From Streptomyces paludis (lineage in GTDB: Bacteria; Actinomycetota; Actinomycetes; Streptomycetales; Streptomycetaceae): DNA of 64,000 nucleotides. The notes beneath the pieces were generated by a model. It made no database searches, was not told the origin of the DNA, and saw only the letters and a program-made list of their open reading frames with translations. Position 1 is the first letter of the stretch, and each line of letters starts with the position of its first letter. The position numbers were made by a program, and so were the translations under genes. Positions 10,162 through 19,361 of the stretch are shown piece after piece. The stretch covers positions 1,364,001-1,428,000 of the forward strand of contig NZ_CP031194.1 of assembly GCF_003344965.1 (NCBI RefSeq), written 5' to 3'.

Positions 10162-11583
10162 TCAGCGGACTTCGGTGAGTGGGACCAGGCCCCTCGGTGC
10201 GGGTACCGGGCGGGCCTGGTGCTGTGTGGTGAGGCCGAAGGTGGTGAAGGCGGTGCGCCGGGGCAGGGGGTAGGGCTCGGTGCCGGTGAGGTGGTTGAGG
10301 ATGGTGGCGCTGCGCCAGGCGGCGAGACCGAGATCGGGGGCGCCGACGCCGTGGGTGTGGCGCTCGGCGTTCTGTACGTAGACGGAGCCGGTGACGCTGG
10401 GGTCGAGCAGAAGCCGGTGGTGGGCGTCGATGCGGGGACGGGTGGAGCTGTCGCGGCGCATATAGGGGTCGAGTCCGGCGAGGATGCGGTCGAGCGGGCG
10501 TTCGCGGTAGCCGGTGGCGAGGATGACGGCGTCGGTGGTGAGGCGGCTGCGGGTGGCTTGTCTGCGGTGTTCCAGATGGAGTTCGATCTTGGTGGTGGCG
10601 ATACGGCCGGCGGTGCGGACGGAGACGCCGGGGGTGAGGACGGCGTCGGGCCAGCCGCCGTGGAGGGTGCGTCGGTACAGCTCGTCGTGGATGGCGGCGA
10701 TGGTTTCGGGGCCGATGCCTTTGTGGAGCTGCCATTGGCGGGGGACGAGGTCGTCGCGTTCGGGTTCGGACAGGGCGTGGAAGTAGCGGGTGTAGTCGGG
10801 GGTGAACTGTTCCAGGCCGAGCTTGGAGTACTCCATGGGGGCGAAGGCTTCGGTGCGGGCGAGCCAGTGGAGCTTCTCGGCGCCGGCGGGGCGGGCGCGG
10901 AGCAGGTCGAGGAAGATCTCGGCGCCGGACTGTCCTGAGCCGATGACGGTGATGTGGCCGGCGGTGAGCAGCCGTTCGCGGTGGTGGAGGTAGTCGGCGG
11001 AGTGGATGACGGGGACGGTGGGGGCTTCCGTGAGGGGTTTGAGGGGGTCGGGTACATAGGGTTCGGTGCCGATACCGAGGGCGATGTTGCGGGTGTGGGT
11101 ACGGCCGAGGGCTTCGGCTTCGCCGTCCGGGTCAAGCTGGGTGAAGTCGACCTCGAACAGGTCGCGTTCGGGGTTCCAGCGGACGGCGTCGACCTGGTGG
11201 CCGAAGTGGAGGGTGGGGAGTTGCCGGCTGACCCAGCGGCAGTAGGCGTCGTACTCGGCGCGCTGGATGTGGAAGCGCTCGGCGAAGTAGAAGGGGAAGA
11301 GCCGGTCGCGGGTCTTGAGGTAGCTGAGGAAGGTCCAGGGGCTGGCGGGGTCGGCGAGGGTGACCAGGTCGGCGAGGAAGGGTACTTGGAGGGTGGCGCC
11401 GTCGAGGAGGAGTCCGGGGTGCCAGTGGAAGGCGGGGTTCTGGTCGTAGAAGGTGGCGGCGAGCGGTTGGCCGCCGGTGCGGGTGATGCCGTCGGCGAGG
11501 GCGGCGAGGGAGAGGTTGAACGGGCCGATGCCGATGCCGACCAGGTCGTGCGGGCGGTCGAGGTGGCGGGGCTGGGCGGTCAT
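10162..11583 (-). CDS. L-lysine N6- / L-ornithine N5-hydroxylase family flavoprotein (siderophore-type)
   Basis: A 473-residue FAD/NADPH-dependent monooxygenase of the IucD/SidA/DesB/PvdA family, which hydroxylates the side-chain amine of lysine, ornithine or a diamine for hydroxamate siderophores. FAD motif GIGIGPFNLSLAAL lies at residues 16-29, the NADPH Rossmann motif is VIGSGQSGAEIF near residue 200, and the ATGY motif is in ILATGYRERPLDR. I chose ATG 11583, where the family alignment starts; GGAAGG lies about 12 bases upstream. No siderophore partner (decarboxylase, acyltransferase, NIS or NRPS synthetase) is next to it, so it is either a stray copy or works with a distant cluster. The substrate cannot be read from the sequence. 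Confidence 0.88.
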   Translation of the reverse strand: MTAQPRHLDRPHDLVGIGIGPFNLSLAALADGITRTGGQPLAATFYDQNPAFHWHPGLLLDGATLQVPFLADLVTLADPASPWTFLSYLKTRDRLFPFYFAERFHIQRAEYDAYCRWVSRQLPTLHFGHQVDAVRWNPERDLFEVDFTQLDPDGEAEALGRTHTRNIALGIGTEPYVPDPLKPLTEAPTVPVIHSADYLHHRERLLTAGHITVIGSGQSGAEIFLDLLRARPAGAEKLHWLARTEAFAPMEYSKLGLEQFTPDYTRYFHALSEPERDDLVPRQWQLHKGIGPETIAAIHDELYRRTLHGGWPDAVLTPGVSVRTAGRIATTKIELHLEHRRQATRSRLTTDAVILATGYRERPLDRILAGLDPYMRRDSSTRPRIDAHHRLLLDPSVTGSVYVQNAERHTHGVGAPDLGLAAWRSATILNHLTGTEPYPLPRRTAFTTFGLTTQHQARPVPAPRGLVPLTEVR

Positions 11584-11888
11584 CGGCGGTTGCTGCCTTC
11601 CACGAGTCGGGCGCCCGGGGTGCCCGGGGTCGGTGGTGGTGCCGATGAGCACAACGAGCCACACCCGAACGGGGTAATGGGGTGGCGGGGCGGGCGGTGA
11701 GGTCGGCCGGATTGCGCCGGTACCGGGCGCTGGACGTGGGTGTGGATGTGGGTGTCGGGGGGGCGTGGCGGTGTGTGGCGGTGGTGCGCGCGGCGGTGGT
11801 GCCGCCGCGCGCACGTTTCTCCCGTTCGTGGGCCGGGGTGTCGGGCCGGCTCACGAACGGGCTGTCGTCGGTGTGCTGTCCGGCCGGT
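11584..11888. other. Intergenic region between pepN and the N-hydroxylase gene
   Basis: 305 bases with no gene I can support. It holds the 5' leader of the N-hydroxylase and, nearer pepN, a long hairpin listed separately. I looked for an iron-box-like operator (TTAGG..CCTAA type) upstream of the N-hydroxylase and did not find one. Confidence 0.6.
11784..11814. terminator. Hairpin downstream of pepN
   Basis: A perfect 13-bp stem (11784-11796 with 11802-11814) encloses a 5-base loop, 75 bp after the pepN stop codon on the minus strand. It is probably the pepN terminator. Confidence 0.7.
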
Positions 11889-14468
11889 TCAGCCCCGTAC
11901 GCGCGACACCCGGCGCAGATCGTCCAGCTGGTCGACGAGCTTGCGGCGGAGCGCCGGGATCATCTCCGCGGTGTCGAGGCACTCCTGGCCGAGGCGCAGT
12001 GCTTCCTCGTCGACGGCGTGCCGGGGGAAGGCGTAGCGTCCGGCTGCGTCGGCGATGGCGGGGCCGCGGCGGGCGGCGAGGGCGACGGCTTCGGGGTAGT
12101 AGCGGGGGACGTAGGCGCTGACGAGGTCGGTCTGTTCTGGCTGCCAGAAGCCTTGGGCGGTGGCGGCGAAGAGGTAGTTGGAGAGGTCGTCGGTGTGGAA
12201 GAGCCGTGCCCATGCCTGCGCCTTGGCGTCGGCGTCGGGCAGGGCGGCGCGGCAGCGGGCGGCGCCTTCCTGGCCGGTGGCGCTGGGGTCGCGGTCGAGT
12301 TCGGCGTCGATGGCGGCGGTGTCGGTGGCGCCGAGGACGGCGAGCCGGGTGAGGACGCGCCAGCGCAGCTCGGGGTCGAGTTCGGGGCCGCCGGGGACGC
12401 TGCCGGAGTCGAGCCAGTCGTGGAGGGGGCCGGGGCGGGTGGCCGCGTCGATGGTGTGGCGTACGGCGGTGAGGCGGAGTCCGGGGTTGTCGCCGTCCTC
12501 GGTGCGGCGCAGGAGGTCACGGGTGAGGTCGCTGAGGGTGGTGAGCGCGGCGGGCCGGTCCTCGGGGGTGAGATAGCGGTCCGCGATCTGGGTCGCGGCG
12601 AAGGCGAGGACGCCTTGGACGACGGCGAGGTCGGTTTCGTACGGCAGATGGGCGCGGGCGGCGTCGAGGTAGGCGGTGGGGGCGAGTTCGGCGTCGCGCA
12701 CCATGTCGCGGGCGGAGTTCCAGATGACGGCGCGGGTGAGCGGTTCGGGGATGCCGGAGAGGCTGTGGAGTGCGGTGTCCCAGGACTGGGTGTCGAGCCG
12801 GACCTTGGCGTACGTGAGGTCGCCGTCGTTGACGACGACGAGCGCGGGGCGGCTGCCGGGGTGGGTACGGGGCCCGTCGGAGGCCGGCAGATCGAGGGCG
12901 AGCTGGTCGCGGGCGACGAGCCGGCCGGGGTCGGCGGGGTCGGTGTCGTAGGTACCGACGGTGAGGTGGTGCGGGCGGCTGCCGTCCCGGACGACGTCGA
13001 GGGTCCAGGCGGGTCCGGTGTCGGTGTCGGCCGGGGTTTCGGTGATACGGGGGGTGAGGGTGTCGACGCCGGTGGTACGGAGCCACTGGGCGGCCCAGGC
13101 GTGTACGTCGCGGTCGGTGGCGCGGGCGAGGGAGTCGATGAAGTCGGCGAGGGTGGCGTTGGCGAACTTGTGCCGGGCGAAGTGGTTGTTGATACCGGCG
13201 AGGAAGTCCTTCTCGCCGAGCCAGGCGACGAGCTGGCGCAGTGCGGAGGCGCCCTTGGCGTAGGAGATGCCGTCGAAGTTGAGCAGCGCGGAGGCGGTGT
13301 CGGGCACGGCGTCGGGGTCGGGGGCGACGGGGTGGGTGGAGGGGCGCTGGTCGGCGTCGTACCCCCAGGATTTACGTCCGATGGCGAAGTCGACCCAGGT
13401 GTCGGTGAAGCGGGTGGCTTCGGTGAGGGTCTGGTAGCCCATGTACTCGGCGAAGGACTCGTTGAGCCAGATGTCGTCCCACCAGGTGAGGGTGACGAGG
13501 TCGCCGAACCACATATGGGCCATCTCGTGGGCGATGACCATGGCGCGGGTCTGGCGTTCGGTGTCGGTGACGGCGGAGCGGTAGACGAATTCGTCGCGGA
13601 AGGTGACGAGTCCGGGGTTCTCCATGGCACCGGCGTTGAACTCGGGGACGAACGCCTGGTCGTAGGAGTCGAAGGGGTAGGGCTCCTCGAACTTCTCGTG
13701 GTAGCGGTCGTAACAGGAGCGGGTGATGTCGAGGATCTCGTCGGCGTCGGCGTCGAGGTGGGGGGCGAGGGAGCGGCGGCAGTGGATACCGAAGGGGAGC
13801 CCGGCGTGTTCGGTGCGGAGGGAGTGCCAGGGGCCGGCGGCGACGGCGACGAGGTAGGTGGAGATGAGCGGGGTGGGGGCGATGGTCCAGCGCGTGCCGG
13901 CCATACCGCTCCCGGCCGCCCCGCTGTCGACTGTCGCGCCCTCGGCTGTCGCGCTGTCGGCCGTCGCGCCGGTGGTCCGTTCCGCGATTCCGTTGCCGAG
14001 GACGGTCCACTCCTCGGGGGCGGTGACGGTCAGCTCGAAGACGGATTTGAGGTCGGGCTGGTCGAATGCGGCGAAGACGCGCTGGACGTCGTCCATGAAG
14101 AGCTGGGTGTAGACGTATGTCTCGCCGTCGGCGGGGTCGGTGAAGCGGTGCATGCCCTCGCCGGTACGGGAGTAGGCCATGCTCGCGTCGACGCGCAGTT
14201 CGTGTTCGCCCGCGGCGAGTCCGGTCAGCGCGATACGGTTCTCGACGAGTCCCGCGGGGTCCAGAGGCTGTCCGTCGAGGGTGACGGAGCGCAGCGCGGC
14301 GGGCTTCAGCTCGACGAAGGTGTCCCCGGCCGCGCGCGCGGTGAAGCGGATGGCGGTGCGGGAGTCGAAGGTGTCCTCGCCGGTGGTGAGGTCGAGGCTG
14401 ATCGTGTAGCGGTGGACATCGAGGAACTTGGCTCGGGCCTGCGCTTCGTCGCGCGTCAGTACGGACAT
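11889..14468 (-). CDS. pepN: Aminopeptidase N (M1 family)
   Basis: A cytoplasmic zinc exopeptidase that removes N-terminal residues from peptides. The 859-residue protein has the M1 exopeptidase motif GAMEN near residue 278 and the zinc site HEMAHMWFGD near residue 314, with the third ligand Glu in WLNESFAEYMG. The ERAP1-like C-terminal domain fills the last ~330 residues. Around residues 160-190 the catalytic region carries an Ala/Thr/Ser-rich insert (GATADSATAEGATVDS..) that looks like a recent low-complexity expansion in a loop. ATG 14468 matches the usual N-terminus MSVLTRDEAQ; another in-frame ATG lies 12 bases upstream. It is downstream of the chorismate mutase gene by 200 bp. Confidence 0.94.
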   Translation of the reverse strand: MSVLTRDEAQARAKFLDVHRYTISLDLTTGEDTFDSRTAIRFTARAAGDTFVELKPAALRSVTLDGQPLDPAGLVENRIALTGLAAGEHELRVDASMAYSRTGEGMHRFTDPADGETYVYTQLFMDDVQRVFAAFDQPDLKSVFELTVTAPEEWTVLGNGIAERTTGATADSATAEGATVDSGAAGSGMAGTRWTIAPTPLISTYLVAVAAGPWHSLRTEHAGLPFGIHCRRSLAPHLDADADEILDITRSCYDRYHEKFEEPYPFDSYDQAFVPEFNAGAMENPGLVTFRDEFVYRSAVTDTERQTRAMVIAHEMAHMWFGDLVTLTWWDDIWLNESFAEYMGYQTLTEATRFTDTWVDFAIGRKSWGYDADQRPSTHPVAPDPDAVPDTASALLNFDGISYAKGASALRQLVAWLGEKDFLAGINNHFARHKFANATLADFIDSLARATDRDVHAWAAQWLRTTGVDTLTPRITETPADTDTGPAWTLDVVRDGSRPHHLTVGTYDTDPADPGRLVARDQLALDLPASDGPRTHPGSRPALVVVNDGDLTYAKVRLDTQSWDTALHSLSGIPEPLTRAVIWNSARDMVRDAELAPTAYLDAARAHLPYETDLAVVQGVLAFAATQIADRYLTPEDRPAALTTLSDLTRDLLRRTEDGDNPGLRLTAVRHTIDAATRPGPLHDWLDSGSVPGGPELDPELRWRVLTRLAVLGATDTAAIDAELDRDPSATGQEGAARCRAALPDADAKAQAWARLFHTDDLSNYLFAATAQGFWQPEQTDLVSAYVPRYYPEAVALAARRGPAIADAAGRYAFPRHAVDEEALRLGQECLDTAEMIPALRRKLVDQLDDLRRVSRVRG

Positions 14469-14668
14469 GTGCCCCATGCTGCCCGATCGGCGACGGGGGC
14501 CGCATCGGGGATCTCTTCGCTCTGAGCGGAGCGAAGTCAGGGGCGCGCAGGCGCTTGGACGGAAACGGCCGGTGTACGTTGCGCCGATCACGGAGCGTGC
14601 CGCCCGAGCCCCGTCCCGCGTACCGCCCAAACACCACCTGTGCCCGGCCGGGCGGCCTACCCGTACGG

Positions 14669-15037
14669 TCAGCCCTCTTCGGCCCGTGCTCCGTCCGCGA
14701 TCGTCTCGTGGTGGCGGATGACCTCGGCGATGATGAAGTTGAGGAGCTTCTCGGCGAAGGCGGGGTCCAGGCGGGCGTTCTCGGCCAGTTCGCGCAGGCG
14801 GGTGATCTGGCGGGCCTCGCGGGACGGGTCGGCCGGGGGGAGCTGGTGCTCGGCCTTGAGGATGCCGACCTGCTGAGTGCATTTGAAGCGCTCGGCGAGC
14901 ATGTGGACGACGGCCGCGTCGATGTTGTCGATGGATCCGCGCAGACGGTTCAGCTCGGCCTGTACGGAGTCGTCGATGCCGGGGCGGTCGTCACTGGCTG
15001 CGGGGCTGGGGCCGGGGCCGGGGTCACTCGTGGTCAT
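14669..15037 (-). CDS. Chorismate mutase (AroQ type)
   Basis: A 122-residue helical protein with a type-II chorismate mutase domain from about residue 27. It contains LNRLRGSIDNIDAAVVHML, FKCTQQVGILKAEHQLPPADPSRE and a C-terminal helix FAEKLLNFIIAEVIRHHE. The enzyme converts chorismate to prephenate, the first committed step to Phe and Tyr. The N-terminal ~20 residues are Pro/Ser/Asp-rich and probably disordered. Tryptophan genes that compete for chorismate lie 30 kb away. ATG start at 15037. Confidence 0.92.
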   Translation of the reverse strand: MTTSDPGPGPSPAASDDRPGIDDSVQAELNRLRGSIDNIDAAVVHMLAERFKCTQQVGILKAEHQLPPADPSREARQITRLRELAENARLDPAFAEKLLNFIIAEVIRHHETIADGARAEEG

Positions 15038-15082
15038 GGTCCGGCAGCTTAGACGGAGCGTGGACGGGCCGTGGGTGGGTGA

Positions 15083-15934
15083 TCAGGATGCGGGATCCCG
15101 CCGTGGTGGTGCCGGGGCCGAGCGGCTCTCCTGTTCCCGGAAGCGTACGGGCGCGAGGCCGACGCGCCGGGTGAACAGCCGGGAGAAGTAGGCGGGGTCG
15201 TCGTAGCCGACGCGGCGGGCGACGGCGGCGACGGGGAGTTCGGTGGCGGCGAGGAGTTCTTTGGCGCGGCCGAGGCGGATGCCGAGGAGGTAGTCCTTCG
15301 GCGTGCATCCGGCGGCGCTCCGTACGGCCGTGCGCAGGGCGGCGGGTGTCATGCCCTGGCGGGCCGCGTGGTCGGCGACGGTGAGCGGCGCGCAGGCGTC
15401 GCGGGCCAGCGCCTGGAGTACGGGGTCGGTCGCGGCGCCCGTACCGGTGCGGGCCCGGCGCAGGGCGACGAGCAGTTCGTGTACGGCGGCGCCCGTCTCG
15501 ACCTCCAGCAGCGGGTTGCCCCGGCGGGCCGCGCGGGCGATGCGGGCGACGACGGCCCGGGCGTCGGCCGGGTCGTCGAGGGGGACGACGGGCCGGTCGG
15601 GTTCGATGTAGCCGAGTTCGGTGTAGGTGGCGGTGGCCGGTCCGGTGAACGCGACGAAGCTCTCGTCCCAGCCGTGGTGCCGGTCGGGGCCGTAGTGGTG
15701 GGTGACGCCGGGGGTGAGCCAGAGCAGCGCGGGCGCGGTGACGGCGACGCGCCGCCCGTCGGCGGCGCGGAACCATCCGTTGCCGCTGCTGATGACGACG
15801 GCCACATGGTGGTCGAGGGTGCGGGGTTCGACCGTCGGCAGGGCACCGTGCTGGAGGCCCACGCCGAGGCAGACGAGGCCCAGCCGGTGGTGGACCGGGC
15901 TCGGTGTGAAGTACCGCATCCAGATGTGCCGCAT
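15083..15934 (-). CDS. AraC-family transcriptional regulator
   Basis: About 283 residues. The N-terminal half is an AraC-type cupin ligand domain (HHVAVVISSGNGWFRAADG, PGVTHHYGPDRHHGWDESF), and the C-terminal ~100 residues form the double helix-turn-helix (LTVADHAARQGMTPAALRTAV, then LPVAAVARRVGYDDPAYFSRLF with the family signature). It is divergently transcribed from the beta-galactosidase gene with a 248-bp shared promoter region, so it is the likely regulator of that gene, responding to a sugar; this is inferred from position. The start is uncertain: ATG 15934, GTG 15943 and ATG 15919 are all possible. Confidence 0.9.
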   Translation of the reverse strand: MRHIWMRYFTPSPVHHRLGLVCLGVGLQHGALPTVEPRTLDHHVAVVISSGNGWFRAADGRRVAVTAPALLWLTPGVTHHYGPDRHHGWDESFVAFTGPATATYTELGYIEPDRPVVPLDDPADARAVVARIARAARRGNPLLEVETGAAVHELLVALRRARTGTGAATDPVLQALARDACAPLTVADHAARQGMTPAALRTAVRSAAGCTPKDYLLGIRLGRAKELLAATELPVAAVARRVGYDDPAYFSRLFTRRVGLAPVRFREQESRSAPAPPRRDPAS

Positions 15935-15973
15935 CCGCCCCACCCCGCCCGCCCGCCCGTCGTCCGTCCGCCC

Positions 15974-16005
15974 GGCCGTCTGGCCGTCTGGCCGTCTGGC
16001 CGTCT
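15974..16005 (+). repeat. Four tandem copies of GGCCGTCT
   Basis: Four exact 8-bp copies in a row at 15974, 15982, 15990 and 15998. They lie in the shared araC / beta-galactosidase promoter region. Slippage could change spacing between regulatory sites; alternatively they are multiple regulator contact sites. Confidence 0.8.
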
Positions 16006-16182
16006 GTTGCGTCCAATCAGAGGCGATCTTTGTCCATGGACCCGGCGTTCGCCAACGGGAAAGGTGGCCATTAAGGCGAAGCCGAGTACGGCGAGAACGA
16101 CGAGCGCGACAGGCGAAGCAAGCGCGGCAAGCACGACAAGCGCGGCGACGAAGAGGTCGCCGAGGAGAGGGAGTGGGCGATC

Positions 16183-18045
16183 ATGCCCGAGTTCAGCGTT
16201 GGTGAAGAGGAGTTCCTGGTGGACGGCCGGCCCGTACGGCTGCTGTCGGGGGCTCTGCACTACTTCCGGGTCCATGAGGAGCAGTGGGGTCACCGGCTCG
16301 CGATGCTGCGCGCCCTGGGCCTGAACTGTGTGGAGACCTATGTCCCGTGGAATCTGCACGAACCCGCGCCCGGCCGCCTCCACGAAGTGGAGGCACTGGG
16401 CCGCTTCCTGGACGCCGCGCACGCGGCCGGGCTGTGGGCGATCGTACGGCCGGGCCCGTACATCTGCGCGGAGTGGGAGAACGGCGGGCTGCCGCACTGG
16501 CTGACCGGGCCGCTCGGCGCACGGGTGCGGACCCGGGATCCGGAGTTCCTGGGGGCGTTGGAGCGCTGGTACCACCGGCTGCTGCCCCAGGTCGCGGAGC
16601 GCCAGATCGACCGCGGCGGACCGGTCGTCATGGTGCAGGTCGAGAACGAGTACGGAAGTTACGGCTCCGACGAGGTTTATCTCGCGCGGCTGACAGAGCT
16701 GACTCGGGAGTGCGGCATCACGGTGCCGTTGTTCACCTCGGACGGTCCCGAGGACCAGATGCTCAGCGGTGGCCTGATTCCGGGGCTGCTCGCGACGGTC
16801 AACTTCGGCTCGGACGCGCGCACCGCCTTCGAAACGCTGCGCCGGCACCGCTCCGGCGGGCCGCTGATGTGCATGGAGTTCTGGTGCGGCTGGTTCGACC
16901 GCTGGGGCGGGAAGCATGTCGTACGGGATCCGGCGGACGCGGCGGCGGCGCTGCGCGAGGTCCTGGAGTCGGCGCCCGGCGCCTCGGTCAATGTGTACAT
17001 GGCGCACGGCGGGACGAACTTCGCGGGCTGGGCGGGCGCCAATCGGAGCGGCGAGCTGAACGGGGGCGAGCTGGAGCCGGACGTCACCTCGTACGACTAC
17101 GACGCGCCGATCGACGAGGCGGGCCGGCCGACGGAGAAGTTCTGGCGGATGCGCGAGGTGTTCGCGGAGTTCCAGGAGGGTCCGCTGCCGGCCGTACCGG
17201 CGCCGTGGCCCGTCCTGGCGGCTCCCGTACGGGCGGAGTGCGCCGGGTGGGTGCCGCTGGACGAGGTCGTGACGGCCCTCGGCGGGCCCGAGTCGGTGAC
17301 GGCCCTCCCGCCGACCTTCGAGGAGCTGGACGTCGATCGCGGGCTCGTCCGCCACCGCGTGGACATCCCGGGCCCGCGGCGCCCCCTGCGGCTGTCGCTG
17401 TCCGGGGTGCGGGATCTGGCCGCGGTGTACGTGGACGGTGCGCGGGCCGCGATCCGCGGCGGCGCCTCGGGCATCGAGAGCGCCCACGCGGATCTCGTCC
17501 TGGCGGAACCGGTGGCCGGTCCGGCGAGCGTCGAGGTGTGGGTCGAGTCGCTCGGCCGCGTCAACTACGGGCCGCGGCTGGGTGAGTCGAAGGGGATCAC
17601 GGGCGGGATCCTGCACGAACTCCAGTTTGTGCACGGCGTACGGTCCCAGGGGCTGCGCCTCGACGCGTTCGACGACGCGGGGGCGGTGGCCGCGCTCCCG
17701 TACCGCGCCCTCACCGAAGCCACCGCGCCCGAGACCACCGACGAAGCGGAGGGCTCACCGTCCCCCGCCGACACCCGCGGCCTCTACCGCGCGGCCTTCG
17801 AGGTGCGCGGCCCGGGCGACGCCCAGCTCTCGCTGCCCTCCTGGGCCCGGGGCTTCGTCTGGGTGAACGGTTTCTGCCTCGGCCGCTACTGGCCGGCCGA
17901 AGGCCCGCAGGAGTCGCTGTACGTCCCAGGTCCCGTGCTCCGCGAGGGCGCCAACGAGGTGTGGGTCCTGGAGCTGGAGGGCCGGGGCGCGACCGCTCAC
18001 GTAGAACTCGCCGGACAGACGGAGGACAGCCCGTCCGGCGAGTAG
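16183..18045 (+). CDS. Beta-galactosidase, glycoside hydrolase family 35
   Basis: A 620-residue GH35 enzyme that releases terminal beta-galactose from oligosaccharides. The TIM barrel begins at once (FLVDGRPVRLLSGALHYFRV, in part). The predicted acid/base Glu is E156 in VQVENEYGSYG and the nucleophile is E232 in MCMEFWCGWFDRWGG. C-terminal beta domains follow (ISLSG.. and RGFVWVNGFCLGRYWP). There is no signal peptide, so it should act in the cytoplasm on imported sugar. GGAGAGGGAG lies about 10 bases before the ATG. The divergent AraC-family gene is the likely regulator. A terminator hairpin follows at 18083. Confidence 0.93.
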   Translation: MPEFSVGEEEFLVDGRPVRLLSGALHYFRVHEEQWGHRLAMLRALGLNCVETYVPWNLHEPAPGRLHEVEALGRFLDAAHAAGLWAIVRPGPYICAEWENGGLPHWLTGPLGARVRTRDPEFLGALERWYHRLLPQVAERQIDRGGPVVMVQVENEYGSYGSDEVYLARLTELTRECGITVPLFTSDGPEDQMLSGGLIPGLLATVNFGSDARTAFETLRRHRSGGPLMCMEFWCGWFDRWGGKHVVRDPADAAAALREVLESAPGASVNVYMAHGGTNFAGWAGANRSGELNGGELEPDVTSYDYDAPIDEAGRPTEKFWRMREVFAEFQEGPLPAVPAPWPVLAAPVRAECAGWVPLDEVVTALGGPESVTALPPTFEELDVDRGLVRHRVDIPGPRRPLRLSLSGVRDLAAVYVDGARAAIRGGASGIESAHADLVLAEPVAGPASVEVWVESLGRVNYGPRLGESKGITGGILHELQFVHGVRSQGLRLDAFDDAGAVAALPYRALTEATAPETTDEAEGSPSPADTRGLYRAAFEVRGPGDAQLSLPSWARGFVWVNGFCLGRYWPAEGPQESLYVPGPVLREGANEVWVLELEGRGATAHVELAGQTEDSPSGE

Positions 18046-18082
18046 CCCGCTCGGCGAGCAGGCGGGCAGCCCGCTCGGCTTA

Positions 18083-18122
18083 GCCGATGGCCGTGATCGC
18101 GGACGCGGTCACGGCCATCGGC
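18083..18122. terminator. Bidirectional terminator between beta-galactosidase and trypsin genes
   Basis: A perfect 14-bp stem (18083-18096 with 18109-18122) with a 12-base loop sits in the 114-bp gap between these convergent genes. Confidence 0.8.
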
Positions 18123-18159
18123 CCCGGCAAACAGCCCCGGTCGAGCAGCCGCCGCGCCG

Positions 18160-19279
<1,120 letters not shown>

Positions 19280-19361
19280 GGTACGGACGTGACAGGGGTA
19301 CGGACGTGACAGGGGTACGGACGTGACAGGGGTACGGACGTGACAGGGGTACGGACGTGAC
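19280..19361 (+). repeat. 17-bp tandem repeat (4 full copies plus 14 bp) forming overlapping minicistrons
   Basis: The unit GGTACGGACGTGACAGG repeats exactly at 19280, 19297, 19314 and 19331, then 14 bp more at 19348-19361. Each unit supplies a Shine-Dalgarno-like AGGGG and, 8 bases later, a GTG (19289, 19306, 19323, 19340, 19357). From each of the first four GTGs the frame reads M-T-G-V-R-T and stops at a TGA that overlaps the next GTG as GTGA. The fifth GTG is the start codon of the zincin gene. The array is therefore four identical six-codon reading frames, each positioned for translational coupling to the next. Confidence 0.9.

Noticed and set aside
7881..11135. A 1084-codon minus-strand open frame across the nucleotidase gene
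   Set aside because: Arg/Pro-rich composition and overlap with well-supported genes on both sides show it is a shadow frame.
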